Below the pieces are notes generated by a model, which saw nothing but the letters and a program-made list of their open reading frames with translations, was not told the DNA's origin and did not search any database. This document shows positions 23,012-35,362 of a stretch of 64,000 nucleotides of DNA, in pieces (position 1 is the stretch's first letter; the number at the start of each line of letters is the position of its first letter). The position numbers and the translations under genes were made by a program. The DNA comes from Straminergon stramineum (lineage: Eukaryota; Streptophyta; Bryopsida; Hypnales; Calliergonaceae). The stretch lies in NCBI GenBank assembly GCA_963920665.1, contig OY987264.1:25586906-25650905 (forward strand). Direction: 5' to 3'.

Positions 23012-24228
23012 CACTACAAGAAAATGTAGTGCTAGATGACAAGTTTTTGACAGAAAATTGTCCGAAATGACAATAGTCATATCATTCCTACCTCATCTTG
23101 TCAATTTGTAAGAACTTATCAACTTTTTGTTAAGTTGTTGTCAAATTTGTAGTTAATGTTTGATTCTTTTCTCCCTATTTGCCAAAAACACAAAGATTCT
23201 ATTAGATTCATTGTACATTTACCTTTTCATCCATTATCATAGATACCTTCGCTTGAATTGTGTGTAGAAGTCAAGCTTTGACTATATACATGAAGTGTTA
23301 GGAGGTAGAACAACCTATGTGGGATATGTCATTTAGAAGATGCAAAGCTCAACCACTCGTTGTTAAGTTTGAAGTAAGAATTGTATTAAAACTAGAATTT
23401 CAGACCTCATTTAGGTATAGTAGAATAACTTTTCAAAAAAATCTTTGAACTAAAAAAAGTTTCTAAATCAATTCAAGTTTCATGTCCAAAAATCCGTTTG
23501 ATGTTTTGATCCTCCAATACAAAGTTATGGACAAATTTTAGAAGGGATGTTTGAAAAGGTCAAAAACAAATTCCCTTCCACCGCCCCTTTGAAATTTGTC
23601 CATAACTTTTTATTGGAGGATCAAAAGATGAAATGGATTTTTGGATATGAAACTTGAATTGATTTCCCAAATTTTTTTAGTTTCAAGTATTTTTGGAAAA
23701 GTTATTCTACTATGCCTAAACGAGGTCTGAAATTTTAATTTTAATTCAAATCCTATTTCAAACTTAACTATGAGCGGTTGAACTCTTGCAACCTCTAAAT
23801 GACATATCCCATATGGATTGTTCTACCTCCTACCACCCCTTGTGTATATAGAGAGCTCTCTTATCTTCATTAAATCCACTAAATGAAAGTGTTTCATGAA
23901 GTGCATTGTCAAAATGGCAATTAGTAGCCTGTACTTGCATTTTCACTAAATATATGAAGGTTAAAATTTGAAGCAATTTCAATTTTGATATTTTGTTTTT
24001 CACAAAAGATAAGGACACTTTTCACTATTGATTAGGCCATCGTGCAAGCATGGCTATGGGACAACTAACAAAGGAGGGTATTAGAGAATAGAAGTTGACA
24101 AAAATCCTAGTAAAATGACAAACCAGTTGACAGAATTTTGTCAAATTATTGGCCAAATTTGCAGGTTTCCACTAACAAAGCAATTGACAAACTTTTGTCA
24201 ATTTTTTGTCAAATAGGACATAGTTTCC
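23012..24228. mobile_element. CACTA-like element, right end decayed, with long internal inverted repeat
   Basis: CACTACAAGAAAA at 23,012 is the canonical end of CACTA (En/Spm) transposons. TTTTTGACAG, AATTGTC and similar GACA words follow as subterminal repeats. Similar GACA/TGTC words (TTGACAGAATTTTGTCAA, TTGACAAACTTTTGTCAA) recur at 24,125-24,220, as expected for the other subterminal region, but no clean TTCTTGTAGTG end is present. The boundary at 24,228 is approximate. No transposase is seen. Confidence 0.5.
23279..23852. repeat. Long inverted repeat, about 575 bp with arms near 250 bp
   Basis: The left arm includes AGGAGGTAGAACAACC, GGGATATGTCATTTAGA and TTTCAGACCTC. The right arm carries the complements in reverse order: GAGGTCTGAAAT, TAAATGACATATCCC and GTTCTACCTCCT. 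The arms also share the region around GATCCTCCAATA near the centre. The spacer is under about 70 bases. It lies between the GACA-rich segments of the CACTA-like element. Confidence 0.7.
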
Positions 24229-24988
24229 CTTGCCTTTAAAGGATTGTCATATGCACCTCAAGCAAAAAATTAACCCTAATTCTATGATATCACTCTACCA
24301 AGACTTGATCCCTAATAGGCACGGAAAAATTAATGATATTGGACAAAGTCAAGCAAGCCAAAATTGGGTACTAAGGATTAGTTGGACACTATTGCTTCAA
24401 GGATTGTTTACAATGGGCTTCTACCAATTGTAGAAGCTCCACTGGAGCTACATATAGTGCCTCCAAAGGATCACTCACAACAGGCTTTCACCAATTGCAA
24501 AGCTCCACCAGAGCTATGTAGCGCCTTCGAAAGATCGCTCACAACAGGTTAAGCTCCATTGAAGTTGTGTAGTGCCTCTAAAGGATCACACACACTAGGA
24601 TGTGTGCTTGGATCTCTCAATGTATGATACCAAAAGGATAATGATATGGAAGTTAGAGTTTTGGTTGTGTTCATGGATTGATGAAAACAAGGTTGAATTT
24701 TTTTAGAAACCACCTTCCCTAGGGTAGAGTAAGGTAGAAGCACCTACAATCAACATTTTAAGCACTTCTAAATACTTTAAATTGGAATCAACACATGAGA
24801 TTATTCTTAAGGCATTGGTAATTGAAAATCATAAATTAAAAGAATTAAATGATAATTTTCTAAATATATATGAATATGCTATGGATTTGTGAAGTTCAAA
24901 TACATGGTGCTTGCCAAACCATTTTTTACATTCATGTATGCAAGTTGTACATTTTAAACTTCCTATATTTATATATTTTCAAGATTGG
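24229..24988. other. Gene-free stretch with short internal repeats
   Basis: Three tandem-like blocks sharing AAGCTCCA, GAGCTA or AAGTTGTG, GTGCCTC and AAGGATC occur at about 24,432-24,590, spaced 60-75 bases. No gene is seen. Confidence 0.45.
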
Positions 24989-26063
24989 TTACCCCCTGTA
25001 TGTAATTGTCTAAGTTTTCACCAAAAACGCTCTAAAATTGCCATTTCCAGTACAGGTACCAAATTTTAGAGAAAAGACATTTTTGGACACATGTAACAAT
25101 AGGATCTTGTAGTATGCTACTCTTAGAACATGTGGAAAAAATTTCAAAAATTTCAACGGTGTAGATTGCAAGATATTAGCATTTAAATTGATAGAAAGCC
25201 TTTTGTGGCCCTGCAAAAATCCAAGTAGCTACACTTCACAAGGTCAGATCATTATTAAAAAATGTCCAAAACGTTTGTAACTCTTTGGATTCATTCTTCT
25301 AGGCAAGTTTTCTACATGCTTGAAAAATTTTAGATCATTTGGAATTATACAACATATAGAAAAAATAGTAAGTAGGAAGAAGTAGAAAATGATTCAAAAT
25401 ACTAAATTGTTAAAAATTTATTTATGGAATTGAAAAATGCCAATCCCAATGGTGGTAATGTTGTAATAAGCAATCTACACCTAAAGTTTTTATTTTTTTT
25501 CCAGAAATATTGAAAATTGAGTTAAGTAAAAGTCTTCAAAGTTTAGTTTAGAGTGGAGATTCCGTAACTATCCACAAACTACCCAAAACTAAAACTCTTC
25601 ATAACTTTCATCTTGTAAATCAAAATGGAATGATTCAAAGCTTTTGACATATATATAAATCTAAAAAAACAATTTCAAATTTTTATTTTAAAAAAAAGTG
25701 ATTTTTAAAGAAGTCTTTTTTGTTGCCCAAGCTGCTTGCCGAGCAATGAAAACTACATATCATACAATAATTTTTAAAACCGTGTATTCAAAAGTTATGA
25801 AATTTTTTGAGTCTTTCAACTACTCCTTGGGCACATGTTGTGTGAAAATCTCAAAGAAAAAAAAATAAAAATCCATTTGTAGTGAGTTGCCTCAAATCTC
25901 CATGTTGCCAAAAAATGTCGTTTGCGCATAGCCTTATGTCTCATCTCACCCTGTGATAGCATCATTGACTTTGATATATCAATAATGTCTAGTTGAAGCC
26001 CCATAGCAGATTCCGCAGCTGCCACCATTAAACAAATAAAGCAATTGGTCCTTTAGGGGTAAG
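24989..26063 (+). mobile_element. TTAA-CCCC family element, long type, copy B, carrying an insertion
   Basis: It begins TTACCCCCTGTATG and ends GGTCCTTTAGGGGTAA. The interior parallels copies A and D block by block. Unlike them it has about 124 extra bases at roughly 25,917-26,040, just before the right end. There A and D read directly from TTGCCAAAAAA into CTTGGTCCTT. Confidence 0.6.
25917..26040 (-). other. Coding-like insert inside copy B
   Basis: On the minus strand this segment reads open as MVAAAESAMGLQLDIIDISK, followed by SMMLSQGEMRHK. Its composition is unlike the surrounding AT-rich DNA. It is absent from sibling copies A and D. I do not recognise the protein. It may be a captured exon fragment or simply another small insertion. 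Confidence 0.35.
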
Positions 26064-28422
26064 GGTTCATAGTTGGGAATGAGTGCTTTCACCTTAATGT
26101 GAATTTGAACCCTAAAAATGATCTTTGAAAAATTGAATTTTGAATTCTTCATTGCAATTTGAACTTTAGTCCTATAAACCATGGGTTTTTTGTTTATAAT
26201 TATAGAAAGATATGTTGCATATTTTTACTTCATGATATTACCAAAGAAATCCTTCATGAATATGATTTTGTGTTAATAATGTAACAAATAATACAAAGAG
26301 ATGGACAATAGTAAGGTTAGATAAAAGAGAAAATCTAGATGAGACCAATTTAAAATGTACAAGATTGGTAATACCAAAGGGTGAAGCAAAATAGAAAGAA
26401 AGAGAGTCTAAGATTCAAGGCAAGGGATAAAGTCTATAGAGTGAGTGCTGCCAAAGGAATGATGGGTGAGGTTAGATGAAGGGGAAGTCAAGATGAGTGT
26501 GATGCCGACAAAGATGGCCATATACTCGTTCAAAGTTGGCAATTACTACAACTTACTCTATGGATGCAACTTCACTAGCCATTCTACACCGAAGCTAGAT
26601 GTTATGTCTTCAAGACTAACATAAAATTGGGCCCTCATTGGAGGTTCACTCTCTAAAGGTTGTTTTGCAGCGAGCCATCAAAACTTGCCATAACAAGGAC
26701 AAGCACAATAGATCTTATAGTATCTAAACCAAGAAAACCATCTTCCCTACAACCCCCTAGTCAAATGTGGAGAGAGAAAAGTTGTTTTAGAGCAAGGTGA
26801 GTGGTAGTGGTAGCTAGGAGGAAGTTTGAAGGAGGAGAGGTTGCAAAGGGAAGAAGGCAAAAAACCTTTAAAATTCAAGGAATAAGGTGGGAAGGGAGGA
26901 GAAGTAGAATGTCATAACTTAAGATTGAGGCGACAAACATAAGGCAAATTGAAAGGTGAAAGAGTGATGAGAGGAGTTGGACTTGGGTTTAGGTCTAGGA
27001 GTTGGAATGCTTAGTAGCAAGAATGTGGACGTTGGGATCTTTTAGCGCACATGTGCTAGCTTGACAAGAAAAAGGGATAGACCATGTGTTGCAAATCAAA
27101 TCTATAAAGAGCCATGAGAGAGGGGAGAAGTTGAGGGTGTTTGTAGTATGTGGAAGCGGTCCTAAATATGTTTTAATCTATAAACAAGTTGCAAGATAAT
27201 GCTCCATAATTTCAAAGGCTAGAACATTGTTTATTGAGCATTGAACATTGAGGTTCATATGAAGGAGCTACGTGCCCCCTAATACTCTGTACTTGAAGGT
27301 GAATCTAAGAAAAGTGACAATCTTAAGAATCCTTCATAAGTGCCAACTGCATAAATAGTATGCAATACATTATCGGAGTAATAGGTCTTGTACATAGAAT
27401 CAATCAAGGTATTAGGTGCCATAACCTTGGATCTCAAGGGTTGCGCAATACATTTGTATAGAAATATATTTAGAGAATAGAGTGTGATGTGAGGGCCATG
27501 TCTATTCTACATGATCAAAGTTGAGTGAATGAATCATAAGGGACCTACAACCTAGAAAGAAGCATATTGGTCTTGCATTGAAATATTGAAACTAAGTAGA
27601 GGAGGTATGATGGTGGATTTCATGAAGACTTGAGGTTCGTTGATTGGAAATGTTGGAATTAAACAAGGAAAAGGGTGTTATATTAGAAGTTGAAAGCGTT
27701 GATCAAAAGGTTGGTGAAAATATATCTAAGTAGCAAACTGTGAGATGTGAAAGATATTATATGCCTTGGGTTTGTTTAGGTATGCTATAAATCGATGAAT
27801 TCAAGAAAGGATGTAAGTAGCATTGGCCATAGGATGGCACTAATGATGAATGATAATTGGAAATGGACGAGGGATATATAAATATATAAATTGGGACAAG
27901 GACAAATTTATTTTTGCATGGCATGGAAGGTGCAATGGTTTGGGTGTGATGATAGTGGATATTCCAATATCAAATATTGTCAAGAGCAAGGCTTTTACGG
28001 CATTTGTAGTAGCAATTTGCATTTAAAAAAACAATTTGGCAAAAAAATGGTAAAAAACCAAAAAAAATTGACTAAAAAACTTCAAATTAAAAAAAATCTT
28101 CGATGAAATTGCCAAATTGTGGATGAAAACAAAATTATGGACATGTGATAATGTGATATTTTCTATCCAATATGTGGATGAATGTTGAAATTTGAAGCAC
28201 CACTATAACATTTGATATTGTCAATTTGGCACTTCATAAAAGAATGAAAAAAAAAATGGTCAAGAGGCCTCTCCAATTTTTCAAATTCCTTTAGTCACGG
28301 GAATGTTATAACTACGGGTTTGAAATTCTTGAAGAGGAATTGGCAGAAGACCTTGTCCCCATATTTTGGTAGATCATGGTCAAGGTTGGCCCTAACAAGT
28401 CACCATTGAGTACTCTACACTA
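26064..28422. other. Gene-free stretch, purine-rich in part
   Basis: 26,280-27,900 is purine-rich on the plus strand and moderately GC-richer than its surroundings, with only short frames. It may be a decayed retroelement, but I could identify no protease, reverse transcriptase or integrase motif. Confidence 0.35.
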
Positions 28423-28425
28423 TTA

Positions 28426-28832
28426 GAGCATTGCCACCGTTTTGCAAGAAATGTTGCTCTACAAAGGAGTTGTACAGTGTTGACGTAGTGGATTTAGACA
28501 CTATGTATTGTTGGTCCCCCACTCTTCCACACAGAAGCATTGCGGTATGTTTTTATTTGCATTACTGTTCATGCACGTGTCATGTTGGCGGGCCTCCTTG
28601 CATCCCAACAAGGTAGATAAGACAAAAAACTAACAATTGTTCCTCGAGGATACTCCCAAATTACAATTCAGTATAACCATGAATGACATGGGAGGATACC
28701 GTGCCAAACAATGAATTTGAGTGGGCCGGCCAAAATTGCACCTTCCCTGAGTCCACAGTGGGGGGCGAGATCGCTTCCGGGCTAAGCAACCACCGAGTCG
28801 AGCCCATATACTAGGCAACAGTGGCGATGCTC
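28426..28832. mobile_element. MITE with TTA duplication, copy 1 (407 bp)
   Basis: The ends GAGCATTGCCACCGTT and the inverse of AACAGTGGCGATGCTC match, flanked by TTA at 28,423-28,425 and 28,833-28,835. The interior contains ATTGTTCCTCGAGGATAC and GTGGGCCGGCCAAAATT. Copies at 44,040 (inverted) and 44,960 (same orientation) share these blocks. The TTA duplication and end sequence fit a non-autonomous PIF/Harbinger-type MITE. Its ends differ from those of the complete Harbinger element at 17.4 kb. Confidence 0.8.
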
Positions 28833-28835
28833 TTA

Positions 28836-29659
28836 TATCCCAATAGAAATTGGAGATTATCACACTCAAGACCATACTAGTAGAAATGAAGGAAGTATAA
28901 CCATATTTGCCTTACCTTAAAAATTTCAATTTAAAACATTAAAGTTGATTGTTACGTTCTTTTCACTGAAATTTTCTAATTTCTTATTTGAGTTGACATA
29001 AAAGAATTTATTTTTGTCTTAAGCCTCTCAAAATACTAGGCATCAAATAATCAATGTGTAATTACTATGTACCTACATGATCACAAATCAAAGATTTTAG
29101 CCATTATAAATGAGGATAAATTGAAATATTATAAATTTTGAACAATGAAGAAGTATCATAATACTTTTAAAAAACACACTAAAATAAGGTGAACTTTCGG
29201 AATTTTGTGGTCAAGAAACTATACCATGTCAATTACAAAATGTGCTCACTAAACCTGAAAATTTTACAAAAGTAAGAATTTTGTAGAGATTATATTATAT
29301 TTTTAAATATTGGATAAAATATTAGATTGGAAAAAATAAATTTCAAAAATTCAAAAGAAATCATATCCAGAGGGATAGAATAGAGATCAAGTGCAAGAAG
29401 CTAACAATTGCCAAAATATATTAGAAGTCTATATGCTCTTGCCTATTATTCTAAAGTTTAAATCCCTTGCAAAATCTAAAAATAATCCAAATTATTTCAA
29501 TTTCACTTTGGCATGACAACTAGATGACTTGGCATCACCCAAAACTTCACTAAAATAAGGAATGAAATTACATTGTGTTTGCTATAGTATTTTCATTGTC
29601 TTAGATACTCATTATGAGTTAACAATAAAATAAGCTTTAGGGGCCCTAATAACTAACTT
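28836..29659. other. Gene-free AT-rich stretch
   Basis: I see no coding pattern, RNA gene or paired ends. Confidence 0.45.
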
Positions 29660-30377
29660 TTAAATCCTAAATGCCCAAGGCCTTTTGGAATTTAAAAACA
29701 TCATTGCTTTTGAGGTGCAAAGGTCACTAAGGTAAAGAAATTTCAAAGTACAATCTCGTAGTGCACATGTTATAGATGATGTGAATCAAACTTTGAGTCA
29801 TTTGGCCACATAGATTGCAAGATTATAATGTTTTTGTATTGAAACAGGATGCTAAAAACACATTTAGAGGTGAAATTTGATTTCTAAACCTAATCAAATA
29901 AAAAACTTTAAATTGTAAAGTGCTTCAAAACCAACATACAAACACATTGGTGACAGAAAATATCATTCAATTGACTCATTGTGTCTACAAAATGGCTTTG
30001 AAATGTCAAAAAATAGTAAAAAAAGTTGGAGAAAACTTATCAAGATTGAACTTCTTTTACTAAAATTTTTCTTACGGAACTAAACAAAACAAATTTTTAT
30101 TAAAAACAAACATTCAATGAAGGAGATACAAACCCCAAAGTTGCAACCATCAAAATGCAATTTGGTGAACTCAAATGGAACCTATGAACTTTGAATTGCT
30201 TTCAAAAGATCAATATATCTTGGATTGATTTGAAAATTTAACTAGAAAAATATGAAGAGAGAGTGCAGAACAAGATTCATTAAATCGAAACATTGGATGC
30301 AAAAGTTACAACACTTGAAATTGGACTTCTAGACTATGTGAGGACACTTTCGATCGCCTCAATCACCTACGGGTTAA
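29660..30377 (+). mobile_element. TTAA-CCCC family element, 718 bp, abutting the next one
   Basis: The left end TTAAATCCTAAATGCCCAAG is a decayed form of the family end. The right end is GGGTTAA at 30,371-30,377. The interior is an inverted copy of 32,362-33,326, sharing in reverse TTGACTCATTGTGTCTACAA and GAGGACACTTT. The terminal TTAA (30,374-30,377) also serves as the left TTAA of the following element. Confidence 0.55.
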
Positions 30378-30976
30378 CCCCTAAAAGACCATAAGACCAC
30401 CACATAGCTTTTGAAATTACATTTGTAGAAAATTCAAAATGTGAACCTCACTAATAGTGTGTGAACTACAAAGAGACTATAGATGATTTTTTTTGTTGAA
30501 TCCATCGGTACTATCCGATCGAGGACTAATCGAGTGAGCAATTTTTGGTGAATTTTTTGAGAATGGGAAAGGTACCTTGGGTTGTTACTTCACATGCTCA
30601 TATCTTTTTTTCTACAACTCAAAATTATTTGAAAAAAATTACACATTTAAATCATGATAATATGCACTTGTGGAATAAAAAATCAGAGTTTTGGGGATCA
30701 CTTTGGAGCATTCCGATTTCAACATTCTAATTTCAATGTATGTATAAAGTTCCACCTAATTAAATATCTTTCATCAATCTTGTCAACAATGACATTTTCT
30801 CAAAAATTGTGCAATTTAATTGATTTTTTTTTGTAAGAAAGCTACATAAGTCTTTTTTGATTTCAACAATGGTGATCATCAAAATCATTCCACACATTTG
30901 TGGAATTATGCTTGTTACAAGAGCTAGCCAATAAAACAAGAGCTATGTTCAAACACCGTGGTCCTTGAGGGGTTAA
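30374..30976. mobile_element. TTAA-CCCC family element, 603 bp
   Basis: It begins TTAACCCCTAAAAGACCAT and ends TGGTCCTTGAGGGGTTAA, good inverse copies. The interior is non-coding. It abuts the previous element through a shared TTAA. Confidence 0.7.
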
Positions 30977-31136
30977 GTTGGCAAAAAATCATTGGATGTT
31001 CAAACCTCTTTTTATATGTGCTAAATTTTGTTTGAAATGTTGTCTTCTTGTGGCCAAACTATTCCTCCATTGACCATTTTAAAGTGTTCTGCATCCAATT
31101 TCTTCCATTTTTTCATTTAAAATTAATTTGGCACAC

Positions 31137-31157
31137 ATGAAGCGGAATTTCATTGCA
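31137..31157 (-). repeat. Retroposon tail core
   Basis: ATGAAGCGGAATTTCATTGC is one base different from the core at 1,257 and 2,131. Confidence 0.45.
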
Positions 31158-31545
31158 GGGAATACTTGATTGGATTTCATTTCGATTCAAGTCGAAAACC
31201 ATTGATGGTCATTCAGTTCTGGCTCTAATGTATTCCCAGATTTGCAGACTAACTCCTATTCAAATAAGTTATCTGCAGACAATTCTGCTTGGGGGCGTCA
31301 GTCTGCTTGCAAATGAACTTAACTCTGGAAAGGAATCAACGGCAGTTATCTTAACTTCTGCAAGAGGTGCCTGGCTGCCAGAAGTAATAAAATAACTTGA
31401 GTCAAGTAAGTTAACTGATTTTTAGTCAACTTTTGCTGCAGCAGTCCGCACTCAGCAGCTCGCACATACCAGATGACAGTTCCATGCAGGAAGTTAACGG
31501 GTAACTTAACTAGTTATTCCCTCCTAACTTATTATCTTACACAAG

Positions 31546-31790
31546 TGTGCCCTGTGCTGTTGCCACAGTCAAAACCAAAGTAAAAGTATTTTTCTAATTT
31601 TTTTGTTCATAAAAACTTTGAAATAAAATAACTTCCACATCGCAAGCCCAAACGCCACGATACAAAGCCCGTGCACCCCTCCTTGCCAAGGGCTTTCCGA
31701 TGGTACCTAGCACATGGCTAAGGGACGCATGGTCTGGGAGATCTCAACGTTACAAACAAACAAAACAGCCTAACTTAATGTATGAATTGT
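31546..31790 (+). repeat. Dispersed repeat F, copy 2
   Basis: A direct copy of 4,004-4,254. It shares AGTATTTTTCTAATTTTTT, CCCGTGCACCCCTCCTTGCC and GGGCTTTCCGA. Confidence 0.65.
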
Positions 31791-31989
31791 ATTAACTTAA
31801 CTCACTAGTCACTCACTACTCAATTCCTCATAATGAAGTTAAGTTATATCCATGTAGCCCTCTAGTCTAACCTATGATAGTAACTTAGTGGAAGCATTAT
31901 ACCCACGGCAGAGGCATATCTTATCGGGAGTGATGATCACAGTAACTTATTGTTGACAGAACAGAGCATGTCATTCAATCAGCCACTCA

Positions 31990-32095
31990 CTGTCATTTTT
32001 TATTTTATTTTGACACAAATAAAACGGAATTTCATTGCAAAAGAGTAAAATACAAACCCAAGCAGTCACAGGTGGCCTGCAGGGAGGACAACGAC
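31990..32095 (-). repeat. Retroposon 3' end with A-rich tail, minus orientation
   Basis: A T-rich tract and GACACAAATAAAACGGAATT lead into TTCATTGCAAAAGAG. Then come AAATACAAACCC and CACAGGTGGCCTGCAGGGA, the same ordered blocks as at 218 and 2,128. Confidence 0.5.
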
Positions 32096-32361
32096 ACTCA
32101 CTGTCACTTTGAAGGAAGCCCCTTCAGGAAGAGGAGCCAGGGACTGACGGACGGACGGACTGCAGGAACTTCAAACGTCAGTACTAATTCGAACTTAACG
32201 TACTAATAAGTTCCTGCAACCAGACAAAGACCCAAAATAAATTCACAGGGAAAGAAGGGAAGGGAAGGGCCGGGGGGCTTCAGCAGTTCAGCTTAAGTAC
32301 GTTAACTTAGAAATAAGTTTAGTCTTAGTGGACGACTCTCTGCTGGGACTTTTCGAACTTA

Positions 32362-33326
32362 TTAACCCCTCACTGCCAAAGGTGACCAAAAGTGTCCTCA
32401 GGTCAAATTCAAAGTGCTGTAACTTTTGCATCCGATGTCCGAATTCAATAAAACTTGTTGGAAAATTTGCACTTTCTCTTCTAGTTTGTGTAGTAAAATT
32501 TTTAGATCAATCCAAGATTTTCTTCATTTTTGGAAGCCAATCGAAGTTCACAAGTTCAATTTGAGTTTACCAAACTTCATTTGATGGCTGCAACTTCGGG
32601 GGTTTGTATCTCCTTCATCCAAAGTTTGTTTTCAATAAAATTTGTTGGGTCATGTTCCCCATGAAGTCTAGTTATTGTGTAGAATTTCCATGTAAATCCA
32701 CAATGTTTTGAATGTTTGGGAGCAATTCGCAGTTCAAAATCCCAACATTTTTGGATTACAATGAACTTCGACAACTTGTTCCTTCTTCATACAATGTTTG
32801 TTTCCAATAATTTTTCTTGGAAAAGTTGCGCATACTAGTCTAGTTTGTGTGTATAAAATTTCATATGAATCCAAGAAGTTATTAGTGACTCAGAAGCATT
32901 TTAGTAGAAGGAGGTTTAGTTTTTGATGTGTTTTTTGCAACTTTTCTTGCTATTTTTTTATATTTCAAAGCCATTTTGTAGACACAATGAGTCAATTGAA
33001 TGATATTTTTTTCATCAATGTGTTTTCATGTTGATTTTGGATCACTTTATAGTTTAAAGTTTCTCATTTGAGTAGATTTAGAAAACGAATTTTTCCTCCA
33101 CATGTATATTTAGAAAATATTCAACATCCTTTTTCAACACTAAAACATTATAATCTTGCAATCTATGTGGTCAAATGACACTAAATTTGATGCAAGTCAT
33201 TTGCAACAAGTGCACTACAAGATTGTATGGTTGAGATCTCTATAACTCAATGAAAATTATATCTATAACACTTTAAAAAAAATATTATTTTTGAACCTAT
33301 TTAGACCTTGGGCTATGGGGGATTAA
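32362..33326 (-). mobile_element. TTAA-CCCC family element, 965 bp
   Basis: The left end is TTAACCCCTCACTGCC and the right end is GGGCTATGGGGGATTAA. The interior is a reverse-oriented relative of 29,660-30,377. It starts exactly where the AACTTAAGTTA island stops. Confidence 0.6.
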
Positions 33327-35362
33327 GACAAGAGAGAGTCTAGGCTAAAATTGGCCACTACCAATCTCAAAGCCTTGATTGGGAACTTACTTGTAAAATT
33401 GTTGATGAGGAGCATTTCACATTGCATCTCAAGTCCCATGTCACTCCAAGATACCTACAATACAATATATGGCAACACTTTTTGGGAATTGGGGCTTCAA
33501 GGAAGTGGGAATTGAAGCCCAAATTGTGTTCAACAAAAGTGGAGAGCCAATTCAACCTCAAAGTCCCAACTATTGCTCTAAATATAAAATTAGGAAAAAA
33601 AAACACCATTGTGAACCATCCTAATTGGTTGAAATTCTATTCAAATCTATTTGGAGTAGATTTGACGTTTAAAGTGATCAAAGAACAAGGTTTGGACTTT
33701 TTGACCCATTTTAGGGGGCATCCCAAAGTGCCTATGGCATACAAAATGGATTTTGGATAGGTTCCCATGCTTTTAATTTTTGTCATGATTTTCTTAGACT
33801 CTTTTTAAGATAGAAAAATAGATTAGTTTTCTGGAAATAAATTTTTTTTCTTTCAATTAGTGCCCAAGAGCAAAAGATATGCCATCCTATGCACAATTTT
33901 CACCTCACCTAGCAACAAAAGAAATCCACAAAAACTTGAAATAAATTATTTTTTTGTCTTACAAATTAGGTTTTTGTCTACTTGGAAAACTTTGATTAAT
34001 TCCATTTGGATCAGTGATGTGAATGTTATAAAGCATCTTGTTTTTGAGGCAATCATATCATCTTCTTGAGAAAATAACATGTTGGGTTCGTTTAGAATCC
34101 AATTTTCACAAGTTTTCAATAAATCAAGCTCCCAAGGGATTTAGTTTGATTGCTAGAAAAATTTCACCTTTGGAATTAGTGTGTTTCAAATCCATCTTAT
34201 AGATATGAACAATTATGTTTTTCCTTCTCTCTTATACTTGCTTATACTTAGCAATTTTTTTAAGAATGAAAATCAAGTGTTCTTTATTTAAAGAAATTCC
34301 TAGACTCTCAATTCAATTCTTCATGATAATTTTCTTATAATAATCTAAAATTTTGCAATGCAAAAATATTAAGTTAAGACGGTTTGATGTCAAATAATCT
34401 AATTATGCAAGTGCAAAAATAAACTTGTTTTTATAACTTTAAATGCAAATATCTTGCAATTTATGTAGCCAAAGTTTTCGAAATTGTTTCCACACATTCT
34501 TACACTAGTCTAGTGCAAAAATCCTATGGTTAGATATGCAAAAAAACTAGTTTTCACAATTCTTTGCATTTTACAATAGAAATGGAAGTTCTAAGTGATT
34601 TTTTACAAAGGAAAGACTATTGTCCCTTGGATTTAATTGCAATAAAATATTATACTAGAGTAAGTTGAGACTTAGAAAGTTGGAACTCGTTGAATGTAAG
34701 GTGAAATGTCCCTAAGTTGCACTTCTCATCTCTTGTCCAAAGTCCATTGATTCGAGTCAGTCACTTTAGTGTTATTTAGATTTTTGCTATAAAATTCATA
34801 AGGTAACTTCTCCACTTTTGATAGAAGGAAGTGAAAAGTTGTAATTGCGAATGCATTGTTTTTTTCCTCTAATTTTCGACAAGATTTCCTCGACCTTGTC
34901 TTGCTAGAGAAGAAATTGCATCTAAGTCAAAAAAATACCTGAAATTACTTACAACTTCACAATGCCAAATAATGAGTATGGTAGCTTAACAAATGTGTTT
35001 CCAAGTGGTTTTGTTTACTTTTTTAGAGAGTGTAAGAATCTATTGAGACAAGGTTGAATATTGAATAGGTTGGATTCATCTAAAGTAAATAACCCTAAAT
35101 GTTGAACGACCTCAAATCTAATTAGAATTCATATTTAAGACTCTAAAATTGGATTGCTATGCATCATTTATATTGGACTAGATGGTATGCTATGTTGTTT
35201 TGGTTGGACCCCACCTTATCTCATCTTCTTTTGTTGTCCGGACAAACTTGAAGAGTTGCCTTTCCCTATTGCTCATACCTAGTCCTCAATCCATCCCTAC
35301 TTTCAAGGTTAGACTATAGCATCAATCACTCGATAATTTTGAGGGTCATAGAACCTCTAAAC
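33327..35362. other. Gene-free stretch
   Basis: 33,422-33,760 (plus) is open for about 112 codons but shows no recognisable domain or splice context. The block 34,440-34,580 is the inverse of 14,935-15,070. No gene call is made. Confidence 0.4.

Larger units (their letters stand above)
31140..32361. other. GC-richer island rich in AACTTAAGTTA-like words
   Basis: It includes AAGTAAGTTAACTG, GGAAGTTAACGGGTAACTTA and GTACGTTAACTTAG. It contains repeat F copy 2, two retroposon tails and a GGAC tandem run (about 32,148-32,160). An 80-codon plus-strand frame (31,153-31,395, no ATG start) directly follows a retroposon core. It reads smoothly (ISYLQTILLGGVSLLANELN) but I do not recognise it. Confidence 0.45.

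Noticed and set aside
22860..24230. Coding CACTA transposase
   Set aside because: No TNP2-like motifs or long frames exist between the GACA-rich regions. The space is filled by the hairpin.
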